A DNA stretch of 64,000 nt from Hymenopus coronatus (lineage: Eukaryota > Arthropoda > Insecta > Mantodea > Hymenopodidae): positions 12,134,001 through 12,198,000 of the forward strand of contig CM060893.1 in the NCBI GenBank assembly GCA_030762935.1, given 5' to 3'. The notes beneath the pieces were generated by a model. The model made no database searches, was not told where the DNA came from, and saw only the letters and a list, made by a program, of their open reading frames with translations. The translations under genes and the position numbers were made by a program. Within the stretch, counting starts at the first letter, position 1. Each line of letters opens with the position of its first letter. Below are positions 23,308 to 34,922 of the stretch, in pieces.

Positions 23308-24530
23308 ATTTTAAATAGTTGTTATTAATTCAGTTCCTCTTGTATCTGTACGGAAATGTACAATGAAGTTTTTTCTGTGAATGTTTAGGTATAACAATTA
23401 AAATGAAGCAGAAAGAAAATTGAGGTTTATTAAGAAGAGTTTGTAGAAGAGATTAGGAAATACAATTTAGTGTCTTGAACACATCAGACCAACGTGCTGT
23501 GAAGATTTACCTATCAAGAAATGAAAGATTGTGATTTCTCGCTATAGTTTTGCAAACTGTTGAAGCCATTTTGTTGTGCCGCCATCTTGCTTCCCGCTGT
23601 GTTATTGAAAAGCCGGTTTTAGTGTTGATTAAGGATTCAGTTTCTGGAGAGAGGGAAGGTTCTTTCAGAAAAGTTTATTGTTGTGAATGTTTAAGAAGGG
23701 GAGGTCCACAAGCCCTAATGGGGAGATTTAACAGTAACAGAAGGGGAGGCTTTTTATATACCAAATAAAACACATTCAAAGGTTTACCTAACCTACACTC
23801 GGCTCAAGTTAACAGTTGACTTCCAGATGGCTCTGCTGCTGCTGCTTTAACTTCGTCATATTTCGGCCATTGTGTAATAACACAATAAACACGTTTCTGA
23901 TTCACATGTCGGAATTGTATATTTCTAACCTAATCACAATAAACAATGAGCGAAATAGATGTCCCGTACAGCAGCTCGCCGGTTCAAATCTCGTGTACCA
24001 GTCCATCTAACTGGAGTTGTATTTCTTGGTTTCCCTTATTTGTAAGCTAAATATCTGCTAGGATATTCAGTAACACAACTCAAAAGTTCATTCAAAATTA
24101 AATAAATAGAACATAATGGTACAGAAAGCATGAGGTATGGCTGTAGAGCAGAAGAGAGAAAGATGGCACAGGAAGGCGACTGTGCAACTAAAGACACTTG
24201 TCCGATACATACTCAGTAATTTACCTATATCACATTTGCACGAGTTCCTCTGCTCATTTTCAAATTTCTTCTATAAACTTTTCTTACAAAACCTTATTTA
24301 TTTTTCTATCTACTTATGTTATATAAAATTAAAATAATAAAGTAGAAATGCACACAGAATGTACAAACAGATTATGAGTTTTCCCTGCTGTGCTCAGATA
24401 GGCTTATTGTTCTCTTTATACAAACTTTTAAGTAGTACTATTCGCATCTTTTTCCCACAGACGAGCAAACGCAGTTATCTGCACGGTGGAAATCATGTAA
24501 ATTTTGTGATGAAAGCCATATACTGAAAAA
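23308..24530. other. Unassigned spacer
   Basis: About 1.2 kb without HR sequence. CCGGTTCAAATCTCGTG at 23980-23996 resembles a tRNA B-box and may mark an old SINE. Open frames of 60-72 codons at 23550, 23816 and 24137 have no recognised domains. Possible host unique DNA. Confidence 0.45.
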
Positions 24531-25340
24531 TCTGGTGTGATCCATTCACATGACTTTCTCTACATCTCTGCAAGAAATTATTCTTGAAAAGTTTATACTT
24601 TTATCTACTTCATACTAATCGAGAAAAAATTAGAAGTAGAAGCGAAATAAAGGAGTACCGTAGGTTAAAGTGATAGTCAAAAGCTGGTTGCTATGTGACT
24701 GATGTACATTTGTTTGTATGGAAAGAAGTTGACAAATTCCTGTATGAGAAAAGTGTGTTTTTTCAAGATGAAACCAAAAATAAGGAATATCTAAAAAATG
24801 ATCAACTCCACGAAAAAATGTATATCATATAAATTGTGTGTTTTATGGTGCTCTACATTTTTTGTGTGGTAAGTTTTTGTACAACTCTTACGGTTTAGCA
24901 GTTATGCAAAATTTCGTAAAATTCATCCAGAATAAAGTACTCTTCAGAGGCTATTCCCAGAAAATTCAAGCTAAACATGTTATTTGTTAGGTAAATTTCT
25001 TTAATATGCGCTATTTTAATCAAAATCGTTAGAGCTATTTTTGAGAAAATCAAAATTTTCGCAAAAAGTTACATGTAAAAGGTAGTTTGGAGTGGGAAGA
25101 TTTTTCTCAAAATCTTCTTGTCGCATCCCTGGAAGATACTAAACTTAAATACCAAGTTTGGTATTTTACCGACTTTTCATTTTTGAAGTATCGTGTTCAC
25201 AGACACACACGGATCTTTTTCTGAGAATGGATAAAGGGGACCCTAAAACATATATTTCCGGTGAAATCTCGGTGTCGAATTTTTTGTTGGAGTGCAATAC
25301 CTTCTCTATACACTATGTACATAGTACGTATAGAGAAAGT
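24531..25340 (+). mobile_element. HR element, near complete
   Basis: Starts TCTGGTGTGATCC and lacks about 30 bp around the GCAGAAATAGTCTTATTAC block. Hairpin end TACACTATGTACATAGTACG is intact. AAAAA on both sides. The right flank is again an HR minus copy starting at its A-run. Confidence 0.9.
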
Positions 25341-25994
25341 AAAAAACCAGCATTTTCAGAAAAAGCTCAGTGAGTGCGTGTGTTTTGTACAGCATAGCTC
25401 AAAACCGAAAAGTTGGTTAAATACCAAACCCGGTGTTTAGGTGTATCATCTTTCACGAAGAACTCTTCACCTCAAACTATCCTTTATATGGAAGAAATTT
25501 CAGAATTTTCAATTTTCTGAAAAATAGTGTTAACGATTTTGATTAAAATAGTATACTTATTATATATTTGACACTTATTCTTGAATTTTCTGGAAATGAC
25601 CCCTGAAGTCCTATTCATCCTGGGTGTCTTTAACATACCTAACTGGTAAACTGCACCTAAGTGAAAGAGAAAATCTATCAAATACATTTATGAGATCTCC
25701 TTATTTTTTGTTTAAATTTCCCTTTACTTATACTTTTCTCAAATAATAAGTCGATATTTGTTTTTTCTTTTCATCGTCGTAGTGCAAATATAATGGAATT
25801 TCAAGGGCCTCACATAGCTACCAGCTCTATAAGATTTGACTATCGATTTTGCCAAGTGTATTCCCTTATTGCTTTTGAAGCTGTAAGAAAATATGTAATT
25901 AAACCACTTCTGCTAAAGTTTATCCTGGATTGATGCACAGAGGAGGATAACTGCAAAATAGGTAGTGAAAGTTAGATAAATGGAACATTTCAGA
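25341..25994 (-). mobile_element. Old, diverged HR element without hairpin end
   Basis: Runs from the A-run (AAAAAACCAGCATTTTCAG) through GTACAGCATAGCTCAAAACC, AAATAGTGTTAACGATTTTG and CACATAGCTACCAGCTC to GGAACATTTCAGA. Block order is conserved but divergence is much higher than in neighbours. It shows that HR sequences were active over a long period. Confidence 0.75.
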
Positions 25995-26513
25995 ACAATT
26001 TTTTCTGTATTAAAATGTCAATATAAGTCAGTAGGTAATATTTACTTCTTTATGGTTCATTTTTGTACAAAATGCTCTGTCTCAAACTCATTTGTACCAG
26101 GAACATATAATATACAGCAGATTAACATACTCATATTGGGGACAGTTAATTAAATGTAAAATAGGATCTGAAGCTTTCCTGGCAACGAACATATTCTAGA
26201 CGTTCTTCTCGGGCTTCAAGCCAGGTGTAATGATGATGAGCCATCGACGTTTCGGGATCCATCCTATTGATGGGAGAGATACACGCTCCCAAAACGTCTA
26301 GAATAATTAAATGTAGATAATTGCTGAAAAATGATGTCCTTAAACCTCGGAAAAGATCTTCATAAAAGTGGGTTGAACTTTTCGGTACCAAACCAAAGGT
26401 TGTAGTTTGTCCTGCTCGAAGTACTTCACCTATTTTGCTGGAATCTTCACCAAACATGTGCCGAATGCGTTTCACATTACACTCGAAATTATTATAACTA
26501 AGATTGTAAACAT
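25995..26513. other. Spacer containing an inverted-repeat fragment
   Basis: AT-rich. Holds the 112-bp inverted-repeat segment described separately (26193-26304). No gene is recognised; the 142-codon minus-strand frame across it runs into an HR copy and has no domain. Confidence 0.45.
26193..26304 (-). repeat. Penelope-like-element terminal fragment (tentative) bounded by 12-bp inverted repeat
   Basis: ATTCTAGACGTT (26193-26204) and AACGTCTAGAAT (26293-26304) are exact inverted repeats. On the minus strand the interior reads GATGGATCCCGAAACGTCG and later TGGCTTGAAGCCCGAGAAG. These resemble the pLTR-type repeats of Penelope-like elements, where CCGAAACGTC is part of a hammerhead-like core. The complete CUGAUGA core is not visible, so ribozyme activity is not supported. 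Confidence 0.4.
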
Positions 26514-27081
26514 TTGCAGAAATAGTCTTATTACTTGCTTCCTTATAAGTAGAAGCGAAATAAGGGAGTAGCATAGGTTAAAGTGAAAGCCAAAAGCTGG
26601 TTGCTATGTGACTGAAGTTCCTTTATTTGTATGGACAGGAGTTGACAAATTCCTGTATGAGAAAAGTATGTTTTTCAAAGCTGAAATTAAAAACAAGGAA
26701 TGTCTTAAAAACGACCAACTCCACGAAAAAAACGTACATAGCATAAATTGTGTATTTTAATGTGCTCTACATTTTCTGTGTGGTAAGATTTTGTCCATCT
26801 CTTACGGTTTAACAGTTATGCAAAAATCCGTAAAATTCATCCAGAATAAAGTAGTCTTCAGAGGCTATTCCCAGAAAATTCAATATATACATTTTATTTA
26901 TCTAGTAAATATCTTAAATTTACGAGATTTTAATCAAAATCTTAAGAGCTATTTTTAAGAAAATCAAAATTTTCTAATTTTTTTCCATTTAAAGGGTAGT
27001 TTGGGGTGGGGGGATTTTCTTGAAAATCTTCGTGTCGAATTATTGGAAGGTACCAAACTTAAATACCAAGTTTAGTTTTTA

Positions 27082-27129
<48 letters not shown>

Positions 27130-27268
27130 TGACAGACACATACACGGACATTTTTCAAGAAGTTCTTTTTTTGGATTCAGGGGGTCTCAAAACATATACT
27201 TCCGGTGAAATCTCGGTATCGAATTTTTGGGTGCAATACAATACCTTCTCTATACACTATGTACATAC
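26514..27268 (+). mobile_element. HR element missing both tips
   Basis: Begins at GCAGAAATAGTCTTATTAC and ends within the palindrome at CTATACACTATGTACATAC. It contains a 48-bp (CA)n tract at 27077-27125. The TCTGATGTG end and the right hairpin arm are absent. Confidence 0.85.
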
Positions 27269-28513
27269 AATCGGTTGTTTCAAATTGGATTTACTTGTAC
27301 GTGCATCAGAAAACTTGCAAATGTTACACCGCGCTTTGAGTCTTTTATTTTTTCTGGTGATAACCATGAATAATTTATCTTCGTTTTTACGTTTTGTTAA
27401 ATAAACACACAGGTATTTCTGTCGGGAGGAATTATCCATTTCTTGCAATAACTAGAAATCAAAGTGTACACCCAATAAATGTGTTTCCTCTTCGCAGCAT
27501 CACTTCATCCAAATACTTGCAAGATTACCTTACATACACATAAGAGTAGTAAATATGTAAGAGCATTCTTATGGAGGGTGTGGAAGGTTACTCTTCGATT
27601 TAAAACGCTTTCTTGGAAGGGGACACAAACCTTCGTACATAGACTTAGTGAAAACACAACATTTTGAGTGTAATTTAACAATGAGCAGTCAGGTTTTGTT
27701 CTTTTCACCATTTAAATCACCAAAATGAGATGCGCAGATCCTTAGTTGAAATTTTAAAATTTAATTTCCCAATAATCTTGTCTCTGATGCTCATGGCATT
27801 TCTAATGGAAGTTCTATTCAATTTCTTTCAAATTTCAGGACATATTCTTTGAAGTTAGGTAATATTTTTGGATTTATTGTTTTAACAACTTAACATGGTT
27901 GTAAAATTAAATGTTTTACATAATTTATTGTACTTTTTTTAAGAAAAGTTTTAATATAAAATTAATCTTCAGTTGTAAATAACTAAATGCATAGAGAAAT
28001 AACATGCCTAGTTTAAACGAAAAAAGACAAATTTGAATTTTAGTTTTTGAAAAGTATAAAAGGCCAGAGACGGGCCAGATTCGATCCCAGGGAACCATAT
28101 ATGAGATTTGTGGTGGACAAAACGGCATTCATTCCACCGTCTGATCCATAATTACCTTTCTTTTCTCCTTTTTCATATCATCCTTTTCCTCACTCTCATT
28201 CCAGGAAACGGACTGATCACCCTCCGTTTGCGCCTCAACAGGCATCTGACCCCAAACGCTGGTCCCCAAGTCCTACATACATACGAGGGGGGTAAACAGA
28301 AGAAGAGGAAAAGTATGCAATTAGAAATTTAGATGTAAATTAATTTATTGTAAGTATGTATTGTGTTGAATGAAACTAAAACCATTGCTTGCACTCTGTA
28401 GAAAATAAATGTTACAGCAAGGCCATCTACATCCTCTGAAGTCAGCTTCCACAGCCTTCTTGATCTATTGTAAGTTGGTTAGGTTGCTAACTTTCTAAAT
28501 TTATCTCGTTTTT
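27269..28513. other. Unassigned spacer with SINE fragment
   Basis: About 1.2 kb. A SINE piece lies at 28075-28145 (separate entry). Short open frames near 27479-27711 and 27925-28128 have no recognised domain. Confidence 0.45.
28075..28145 (+). repeat. SINE fragment (same family as 52141-52364)
   Basis: GATTCGATCCCAGGGAACC, then GAGATTTGTGGTGGACAAAA and CATTCATTCCACCG match the B-box and the following segment of the SINE at 52.2 kb. Confidence 0.55.
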
Positions 28514-29314
28514 ACTTTCTCTCCACGTACTATGTACATAGTGTATAGAGAAGGTATTGTAATGCACCCAAAAAGTCGATACCGAGATCTCACCGGAAAT
28601 ATAGGTTTTGGGTCCCCCTGAATCCAAAAAACAGCATTTTTACAAAAAGGTCCGTGCGTGTGTGTGTGGACAGCATAGGTCAAAAACGAAAAGACCGTCA
28701 AATACCAGACTTGGTATTTAAGTTTGGTATCTTCCAAGGATGCAACACGAAGATTTTCAAGAAAATCCCCCCACCCCCAGCTACCCTTTACATGGAACTT
28801 TTTCTGAAAATTTAGATTTTCTTAAAAATGGCTCTAATGATTTTGATTATAATGTCAAATATTAAAGATATTTACCTGACAAATAAAATGCTTATCTTGA
28901 ATTTTCTGGGAATAGCCTCTGAAGACTACTTTATTCCGCATGAAATTTACGAAATGTTGCAAAACTACTAAACCGTAAGAGATGGAAAAAAACTTAACAC
29001 ATAAGAAATGTAGAGCACATTAAAACACACAATTTATGTCGTGTACATTTTTTCGTGGAGTTAATCGTTTTTGACATATTCCTTGTTTTTGGTTTCAGCT
29101 TTAAAATATGATACTTTTTTCATACAAATTCCTGTCCATACAAACAAAGGAACTTCAGTCACATAGCAACCACCTTATGGTTATCAGTTTAGCCTATAGT
29201 ACTCCCTTATTTCCCTTCTACTTACATGGAAGCAAGTAATAAGACTATTTCTGCTTTTTAGCAATAATTTGTTGCAGAGATGTAGAGAAAGTCATGTGAA
29301 TGGAACACATCAGA
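28514..29314 (-). mobile_element. HR element, near complete
   Basis: Hairpin start ACTTTCTCCACG-type, TTTTT on both sides, ends GGAACACATCAGA. A short internal deletion removes the TTTTCTCGATTAGC segment near 29255. Confidence 0.9.
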
Positions 29315-29984
29315 TTTTTCATTCCACAATCAACGCTTTGAAGGATGGCACATGTAGAAAAAGCGTAAGGCACGGCATTTCCATTATTGCCAGAGAAAAA
29401 AAACAACAACAATGTAACCGCACTTATGATATTATTTCCGTGATCTCCTTTTAAAACTGCATTATTATTTTTGTATCTTGTGTTCTTCTTTTTGTATATA
29501 ATTATTTTTAACTTTTAAGCTTTTTCTATTTGGTAATTCCGGCTTTTGGGAAAGCTGAACGTTTTCTTTCTGAATAATATTTTATATTATCAATGTTTAT
29601 CATATCTAAATACAGAAACATTAAAGTTAAGTAACATCAAAATTTCCCTTCAGAAATAAATGATATAAAATAGTTGCTAGTTAGGAATTAATGACGGGGC
29701 GGTGCTCCAGTTTGTTGGGTCTCCGAGGGTACCTCGCCGGCCCCCTCCGGATATATTCGCCCTGTTGACCAACCGAGTGTCGCTCCACCGTTTCCTTTAA
29801 CAATGGACAAAGTTAAAAACCTCAAAATTAGTCTTCCGACAAATGATTCCGTCACAATCACCGCCATTTTGCTCTTTGGCGCGCGGCACAAAGTAATTAA
29901 CAATAACCAGCATTCCTTAGCAGTCTCTATACCTCCCTGCGAGAAACTAATCTATATTAGTAAGAGTATAAAGACACTCATTTG
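29315..29984. other. Unassigned spacer
   Basis: Includes a GC-rich patch near 29695-29800 without recognised features. No gene is supported. Confidence 0.45.
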
Positions 29985-30445
29985 TATGTATGTAATATAT
30001 GTATGTAATGTGTACCTATGGTATGTATGTAATATACGTATGTATGTAATATATGTATGTAATATATGTATGTATGTAATATATGTATGTAATGTGTACT
30101 TATAGTATGTATGTATGTAATATATGTATGTATGTAATATATGTATGCATGTGTGTAATATATGTATGCGTGTATGTAATATATGTATGCATGTGTGTAA
30201 TATATGTATGCATGTATGTAATGTGTGCCTATGGTATGTATGTAATATATGTATGCATGTATATAATGTGTGCCGATGGTATGTAATATATGTATGCATG
30301 TATGTAATGTGTGCCTATGGTATGTATGTATGTTATATATGTATGCGTGTATGTAGGTGTACCTATGGTATGTGTATGTAATGTATGTATTATGTATGCA
30401 TTTATGAAGCATGTATGTATCTATGTATGCACATATGCGTATATG
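29985..30445. repeat. TATGTA-type minisatellite
   Basis: About 460 bp of TATGTATGTAATATATG and related units. Higher-order segments end in GTGTACCTATGGTATG or GTGTGCCTATGGTATG (about 30010, 30225, 30310, 30357). The 85-176 codon frames on both strands (Tyr/His/Thr- or Cys/Met-rich) are by-products of the repeat and are not genes. Confidence 0.9.
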
Positions 30446-30968
30446 TAATAGTGGTGGGAAAAGTTGTTCTTTGTGCGAAACAGTTGAATCTGTTTCTGTT
30501 GCAACCATGAAACAGTTTCCTGCAACAGAAATTCCCTAAACTGTTGTAGAACTGTTCTCTACCCTCAAATACTAGAGAGATAAACACAGTCCATGGATAA
30601 AATCACTCACTGGAGAGGAAATCATCAAGGCATTGTTGCGCGTTAACGAGATCGAGGATTATATCAGGCCGCGCGCTACAATATACAAAGGCGTTCTTTG
30701 CGGTAAGCAATGACAAAATATTTACACAATAGTAACTGTTGCAATAAGTGAAACAACTATTGTTGCATGGAAGCGATACATGAAAGAGAAACACATGCAG
30801 CCAATTTACAGAAGTGTTTTATGAAACAGTTTTAGTGGTGAAATTCAATAAATAATAGAAAGGGTTTGTGATATATACAGCCCTCAATCTCACTCCAAGC
30901 GACATATTTATTTACCCTAACAATAAATTGTTGTTTCAGCTTTCTACACTTATAAGCGATATACTATT
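30446..30968. other. Unassigned spacer
   Basis: GTGGTGGGAAAAGTTGTTC at 30451-30469, with repeated AACAGTT/AACTGTT motifs to about 30760, might be a decayed hAT-type terminus. No partner end is found. No gene is recognised. Confidence 0.35.
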
Positions 30969-32323
30969 ACTTTCTCTAGACGTACTTACATAGTGTATTG
31001 AGAAGGTATTTTCTTCCACCCAAAAATTCGATACCGAGATTTCACCGGAAATATATGTTTTGAGACCCTGAATAAAAAAAAAAACATTTTTGGAAAAAGG
31101 TCCGCGCGCGCGAGTGTGTGTCTGCGAACAGCATAGCTCAAAAACGAAAAGTCTTTTAAGTACCAAACTTAGTATTTAAGTTCAGTATTTTCCAAGGATA
31201 CCACAGGAAGATTTTCAAGAAAATTCCCCCAACCTAAACTACCCTTTACATGAAACATTTTTAGAAATGTATATCTTGAATTTTCTGGGTATATCTTCTG
31301 AAGACCTGTTTATTATGGATGAATTTTCCATAACTACTAAACCGTAAGAGATAGACAAATATTTGCTATACAAAAAATCTTATGTGTTCTGTTCACATGA
31401 CTTTCTCTACCTCTCTGCAACAAATTATTGTTAAAAAGCTTATGCTTCTATTTACTTTATTCTAATCGAGAAAAAAATTCGCAGAAATAGTCTTATTACT
31501 TGCTTCCTTGTAAGCAGAAGGGAAATAAGGAAGTACTATAGGCTAAACTAATAATCAAAAGCTGGTTGCTATGTGACTAAAGTTTCTTTGTTTGTATGGA
31601 CAGGGTTGACAAACTCCTGTATGAGAAAAGTATAAGTTTTTCATAGCTGAAAACAAAAACAAGGAATATGTCAAAAACGATCAACTCCACGAAAAAAAGT
31701 GTATAAAATAAATTGTGCGTTTTAAGGTGCTCTACATTTTTATGTTGTAGGTTTTTGTCCATCTCTTACGGTTTAGCAGTTATGCAAAAATCCATAAAAT
31801 TCATCCAGAATAAAGTAGTCTTCAGAGGCTATTCCCAGAAAATTCAAGATAAACAGTTTATTTGTCGTGTAAATATCTTTAGTATGCGAAATTTTAATCA
31901 AAATAGCTAGAGCAATTTTTGAGAAAATCGAAATTTCGAAAAATGTTCCATGTAAAGGGTAGTTTGGGGTGGGGGGATGTTTCTCAAAATTTTCGTGTCG
32001 CATCCCTGGAAGATACTAAACTTAAATACCAAGTTTGGTACTTTACCGACTTTTCGTTTTTAGGTTATCGTGTTCACACACACACACACACACACAAACA
32101 CACACGGACACACACAAACACACACACACACACGGATCTTTTTGTGAAAATGCTTTTTTTTGGATATAGGGGACCCTAAAACATATATTTCCGGTGAAAT
32201 CTCGGTATTAAATTTTTGGGTGGAGTGCAAAACCTTCTCCATACACTTTGTACATAGTGCGTATAGAGAAAGTAAAAATGTAGATCTCGTTAAAATATAT
32301 AATTTATATCATACACACTTTTT
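30969..32323 (-). mobile_element. HR element interrupted by a + HR element and truncated
   Basis: Hairpin end and body at 30969-31377 have an internal deletion near 31262. They stop in CTATACAAAAAA and resume at 32274 as AAAAATGTAGATC, continuing only to CATACACACTTTTT, where another minus HR starts. The A-run is 6 + 5, against 6 in uninterrupted copies. Confidence 0.88.
31378..32273 (+). mobile_element. HR element, complete, nested
   Basis: Starts TCTTATGTGTTCTG, holds about 65 bp of CA-rich repeat at 32074-32134, and ends with hairpin TACACTTTGTACATAGTGCG then TATAGAGAAAGT. Inserted in the ACAAAAAATGTAG tract of the surrounding minus copy. Confidence 0.92.
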
Positions 32324-33312
32324 ACTTTCTCTACACCTACTATGTACATGGTGTGTGAGAAGATTTTCCACTCCACCCAAAAATTCGATACCGAGATTTC
32401 ACCGGAAATATTTGTTTTAGGGTCCCCTGTAACCGCATTTTCAGAAAAATGTCCGTGTGTGTCCGTGTTTTAGCACGATAATTCAAAAACGAAAAGTCGG
32501 TAAAATACCAAATTCGGTATTTAAGTTTAGTATCTTCCAGGGGGGTAGGGACGGGTTTTCTCCGGGTTCTCCGGTTGGCATTTCATTCCACCGGGGCTCC
32601 ATCTTCATGTATCATCAGTGTCATCGTCTGCGCTGCCAGAGCAGTAAAAGCGGACGTTAAACACTACAAAAAAAAAAAAAAAAAAAAACAGGCATGCGAC
32701 ACGAAGATTTTGAGAAAAATCCCCCCATACTACCTTTTACATGGAACTTTTTTGGAAATGTTTGATTTTCTGAAAAATGGCTCAAACGATTCTGATTAAA
32801 ATATCGTATATTAAAGCTATTTACCTAACAAATAAAATGTATATCTTGAATTTTCTGGGAATAGCCTCTGGAGACTATTTTATTCTGGATCAATTTTACG
32901 GAATTTTGCATAACTGCTAAACCGTAAGAGATGGACAAACACTCACCACACAAAAAATATAGAGCACGTTAAAAGACTCAATTTATTTTATACAGATTTT
33001 TTTTTTCGTGGAGTTGATCGTTTTTTAGATATCCCTTGTTTTTGGTTTCAGCTTTATAAAACTTATACTTTTCTCATACGGGAACATGTCAACTCGTGTC
33101 CATACAAAAGAACTTTAGTCACATAGCAACCAGCTTTTGACTATCACTTTAACCTATGGTACTCCCTTATTTCTCTTCTACTTAACAAGGAAGCAAGTAA
33201 TAAGACTATTTCTGCTAATTCTTTTTGGATTAACATGAGGCATATAGAAGCATAAGCTTTTTAATTTTTTTTTTTTTTGCAGGGTTGTAGAGAAATGTGA
33301 GTGGTACACGGA
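32324..33312 (-). mobile_element. HR element carrying a SINE
   Basis: Hairpin start ACTTTCTCTACACCTAC and body split at CTTCCAGG / CAGGCATGCGACACG by a SINE. It ends in a diverged GTTGTAGAGAAATGTGAGTGGTACACGGATC joined to a + hairpin-end fragment. Confidence 0.88.
32543..32691 (+). mobile_element. 5'-truncated tRNA-type SINE in an HR element
   Basis: CATTTCATTCCACCGGGGC, then CATCAGTGTCATCGTCTGCG and GCCAGAGCAGTAAAAGCGG, then GTTAAACACTAC and A19. Same family as 52141-52364 without the tRNA head. CAGG flanks on both sides (short target duplication). Confidence 0.8.
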
Positions 33313-33446
33313 TCTTTTTCTAATTTCTTTATATTCAAAGGTTCTCAAAATATGTATTTCAGGTGAAATCTCTGTTTCCAAATTTTGGTTGGCATGCAAT
33401 ACCCTCTCTACCTACTATGTACATTGTACGTGGTAGAGAAAGTAAG
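33313..33446 (+). mobile_element. HR hairpin-end fragment (diverged)
   Basis: TTTTTCTAATTTC, then GTATTTCAGGTGAAATCTC and a palindromic end CTACCTACTATGTACATTG then TACGTGGTAGAGAAAGT. Compensating changes keep the stem (CTACC/GGTAG), which argues that the hairpin matters. Confidence 0.75.
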
Positions 33447-33876
33447 TAAAACTTCGAGGCTGTTCGACTGTCACGTATTGATAGAGACTCCGATGTGAAT
33501 ATTTGCAGCAGCTGAAAGTAGGCATCAAAGAGGAAACCGACAAATCAGAGCAAATTTTGTTGTGTTATGAGAAATGCATGTTGACCGCACGACACAATTT
33601 TTTGTGCACTTTTAAAAATATTTTTAGCGGAGTTTCCCCCGCGTTGTTAATGGACAGATGATAAAGTGATCGACCCGACAAACCGCAAACATGGGACTGT
33701 GCAGGGCTGCACACAATCGAAACATTACAACCCAGCACTGGGCACAAAACATTCATAACTTGTCTTAACTCAAACAAAATTAAATGTTTCTGATAAAATA
33801 TGTTGCACGTACAGCTTTTTAAACTCCAAGGTAAATGAAAATTGATTGATTGAAATAATGACGTAAGTAAGTTACG
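33447..33876. other. Unassigned spacer
   Basis: No recognised repeat. A 70-codon minus-strand frame at 33565-33777 has no known domain. Confidence 0.4.
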
Positions 33877-33877
33877 A

Positions 33878-33906
33878 GGGGGCGTTCAACAAGTCCTTAG
33901 AAAAAA
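33878..33906 (-). repeat. Isolated mariner terminal inverted repeat
   Basis: ACGAGGGGGCGTTCAACAAG then TCCTTAG is the TIR of the mariner at 37681-39197. An HR element follows at the same position relative to the TIR as in that mariner (39167/39168). No transposase or second TIR follows, so only the tip survives. Confidence 0.75.
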
Positions 33907-34706
33907 TCTGATGTGTTACATTCACATGACTTTCTCTACATCTTAGCAACAAATTATTGTTAAAAATCTTATGCTTCTATCTACTTGACGCTAATTGAGA
34001 AAAAAATACCAGAAATAGTCTTATTACTTGCTTCCTTGCAAGTAGAAGCGAAATAAGGGAGTACCATAGGTTAAAGTGATAGTCAAAAGCTGGTTGCTAT
34101 GTGACTGATGTTCCTTTGTTTGTATGGACACGTGCTGACAAATTCCTGTATGTTTTTTAAAGCTGATACCAGAAACAAGGAATACCTAAAAAGCGATCGA
34201 CTCCACGATAAACATTTATATAACATAAATTGTGTGTTTTAATGTGCTCAACACTTTTTGTATGGTAAGTTTTTGTCCATCTCTTACAGTTTAGCAGTTA
34301 TGCAAAATTCCGTAAAATTCTTCTAGAATAAAGTGTTCTTCAGAGGCTATTCTCAGAAAATTCTAGATATACATTTTATTTGTCAGGTAAATATATTTTA
34401 TATTTTAATCAGAATCGTAACAGTCATTTTTCAGAAAGTCAAAATTTTCCAAAAAAGTTCTATGTAAAGGGTATTTGGGGTGGGGGATTTTCTTGAAAAT
34501 GTTTGTGTCGCATCATTGGAAGATACCAAACTTAAATAGCAAATTTTGTATTTAACGCTCTTTTCGACACACAGACAGACAGATACACACACAGACATTT
34601 TTCTAAAAATGCTTTTTTTGGATTCAGGGGGACCCAAAACATGTATTTCCGGCGAAATCTCGGTATCGAATTTTTTGGTGCAATACAATAGCACGTATAG
34701 GGAAAT
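33907..34706 (+). mobile_element. HR element with half-deleted hairpin
   Basis: TCTGATGTGTTACATTC start. At the hairpin end the left arm is lost (CAATACAATA joined to GCACGTATAGGGAAAT). AAAAA precedes and follows. Adjacent to the mariner TIR tip. Confidence 0.88.
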
Positions 34707-34711
34707 AAAAA

Positions 34712-34830
34712 TCTGACGTGTTCCTTTCACATGACTTTCTCCACAAGTCTACCATATCTATCACGCACGCACGCTTTTGTAAGAATAATTTGTTGCAGGA
34801 TAGGTGGAGAAGGTTTTGTTAAAGGGCATC
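34712..34830 (+). mobile_element. HR tip fragments
   Basis: TCTGACGTGTTCC...CATGACTTTCTCC is a + 5' tip. About 50 bp on, TTTTGTAAGAATAATTTGTTGCAG then GGTGGAGAAGG looks like a decayed minus-strand end, so this is a mini inverted copy lacking the interior. Confidence 0.6.
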
Positions 34831-34922
34831 AAATTTTTCCGTTAGTCACCTGTTATGAAGTGACCAATTACATTTGTAACACATTTGATAATCACACATT
34901 TCTATCCATTACCATTATACTA

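Noticed and set aside
26146..26574. 142-codon minus-strand ORF
   Set aside because: It crosses the Penelope-like fragment and the start of an HR copy, so it is chimeric by chance.
29985..30445. CRISPR-like regular repeats
   Set aside because: Units are short, overlapping and without unique spacers; eukaryotic minisatellite.
30451..30469. Terminus of a second hAT element (GTGGTGGGAAAAGTTGTTC)
   Set aside because: No opposite inverted end or 8-bp duplication was found.
29952..30508. Long Tyr/His/Thr-rich and Cys/Met-rich ORFs near 30 kb
   Set aside because: They are translations of the TATGTA minisatellite in all frames.
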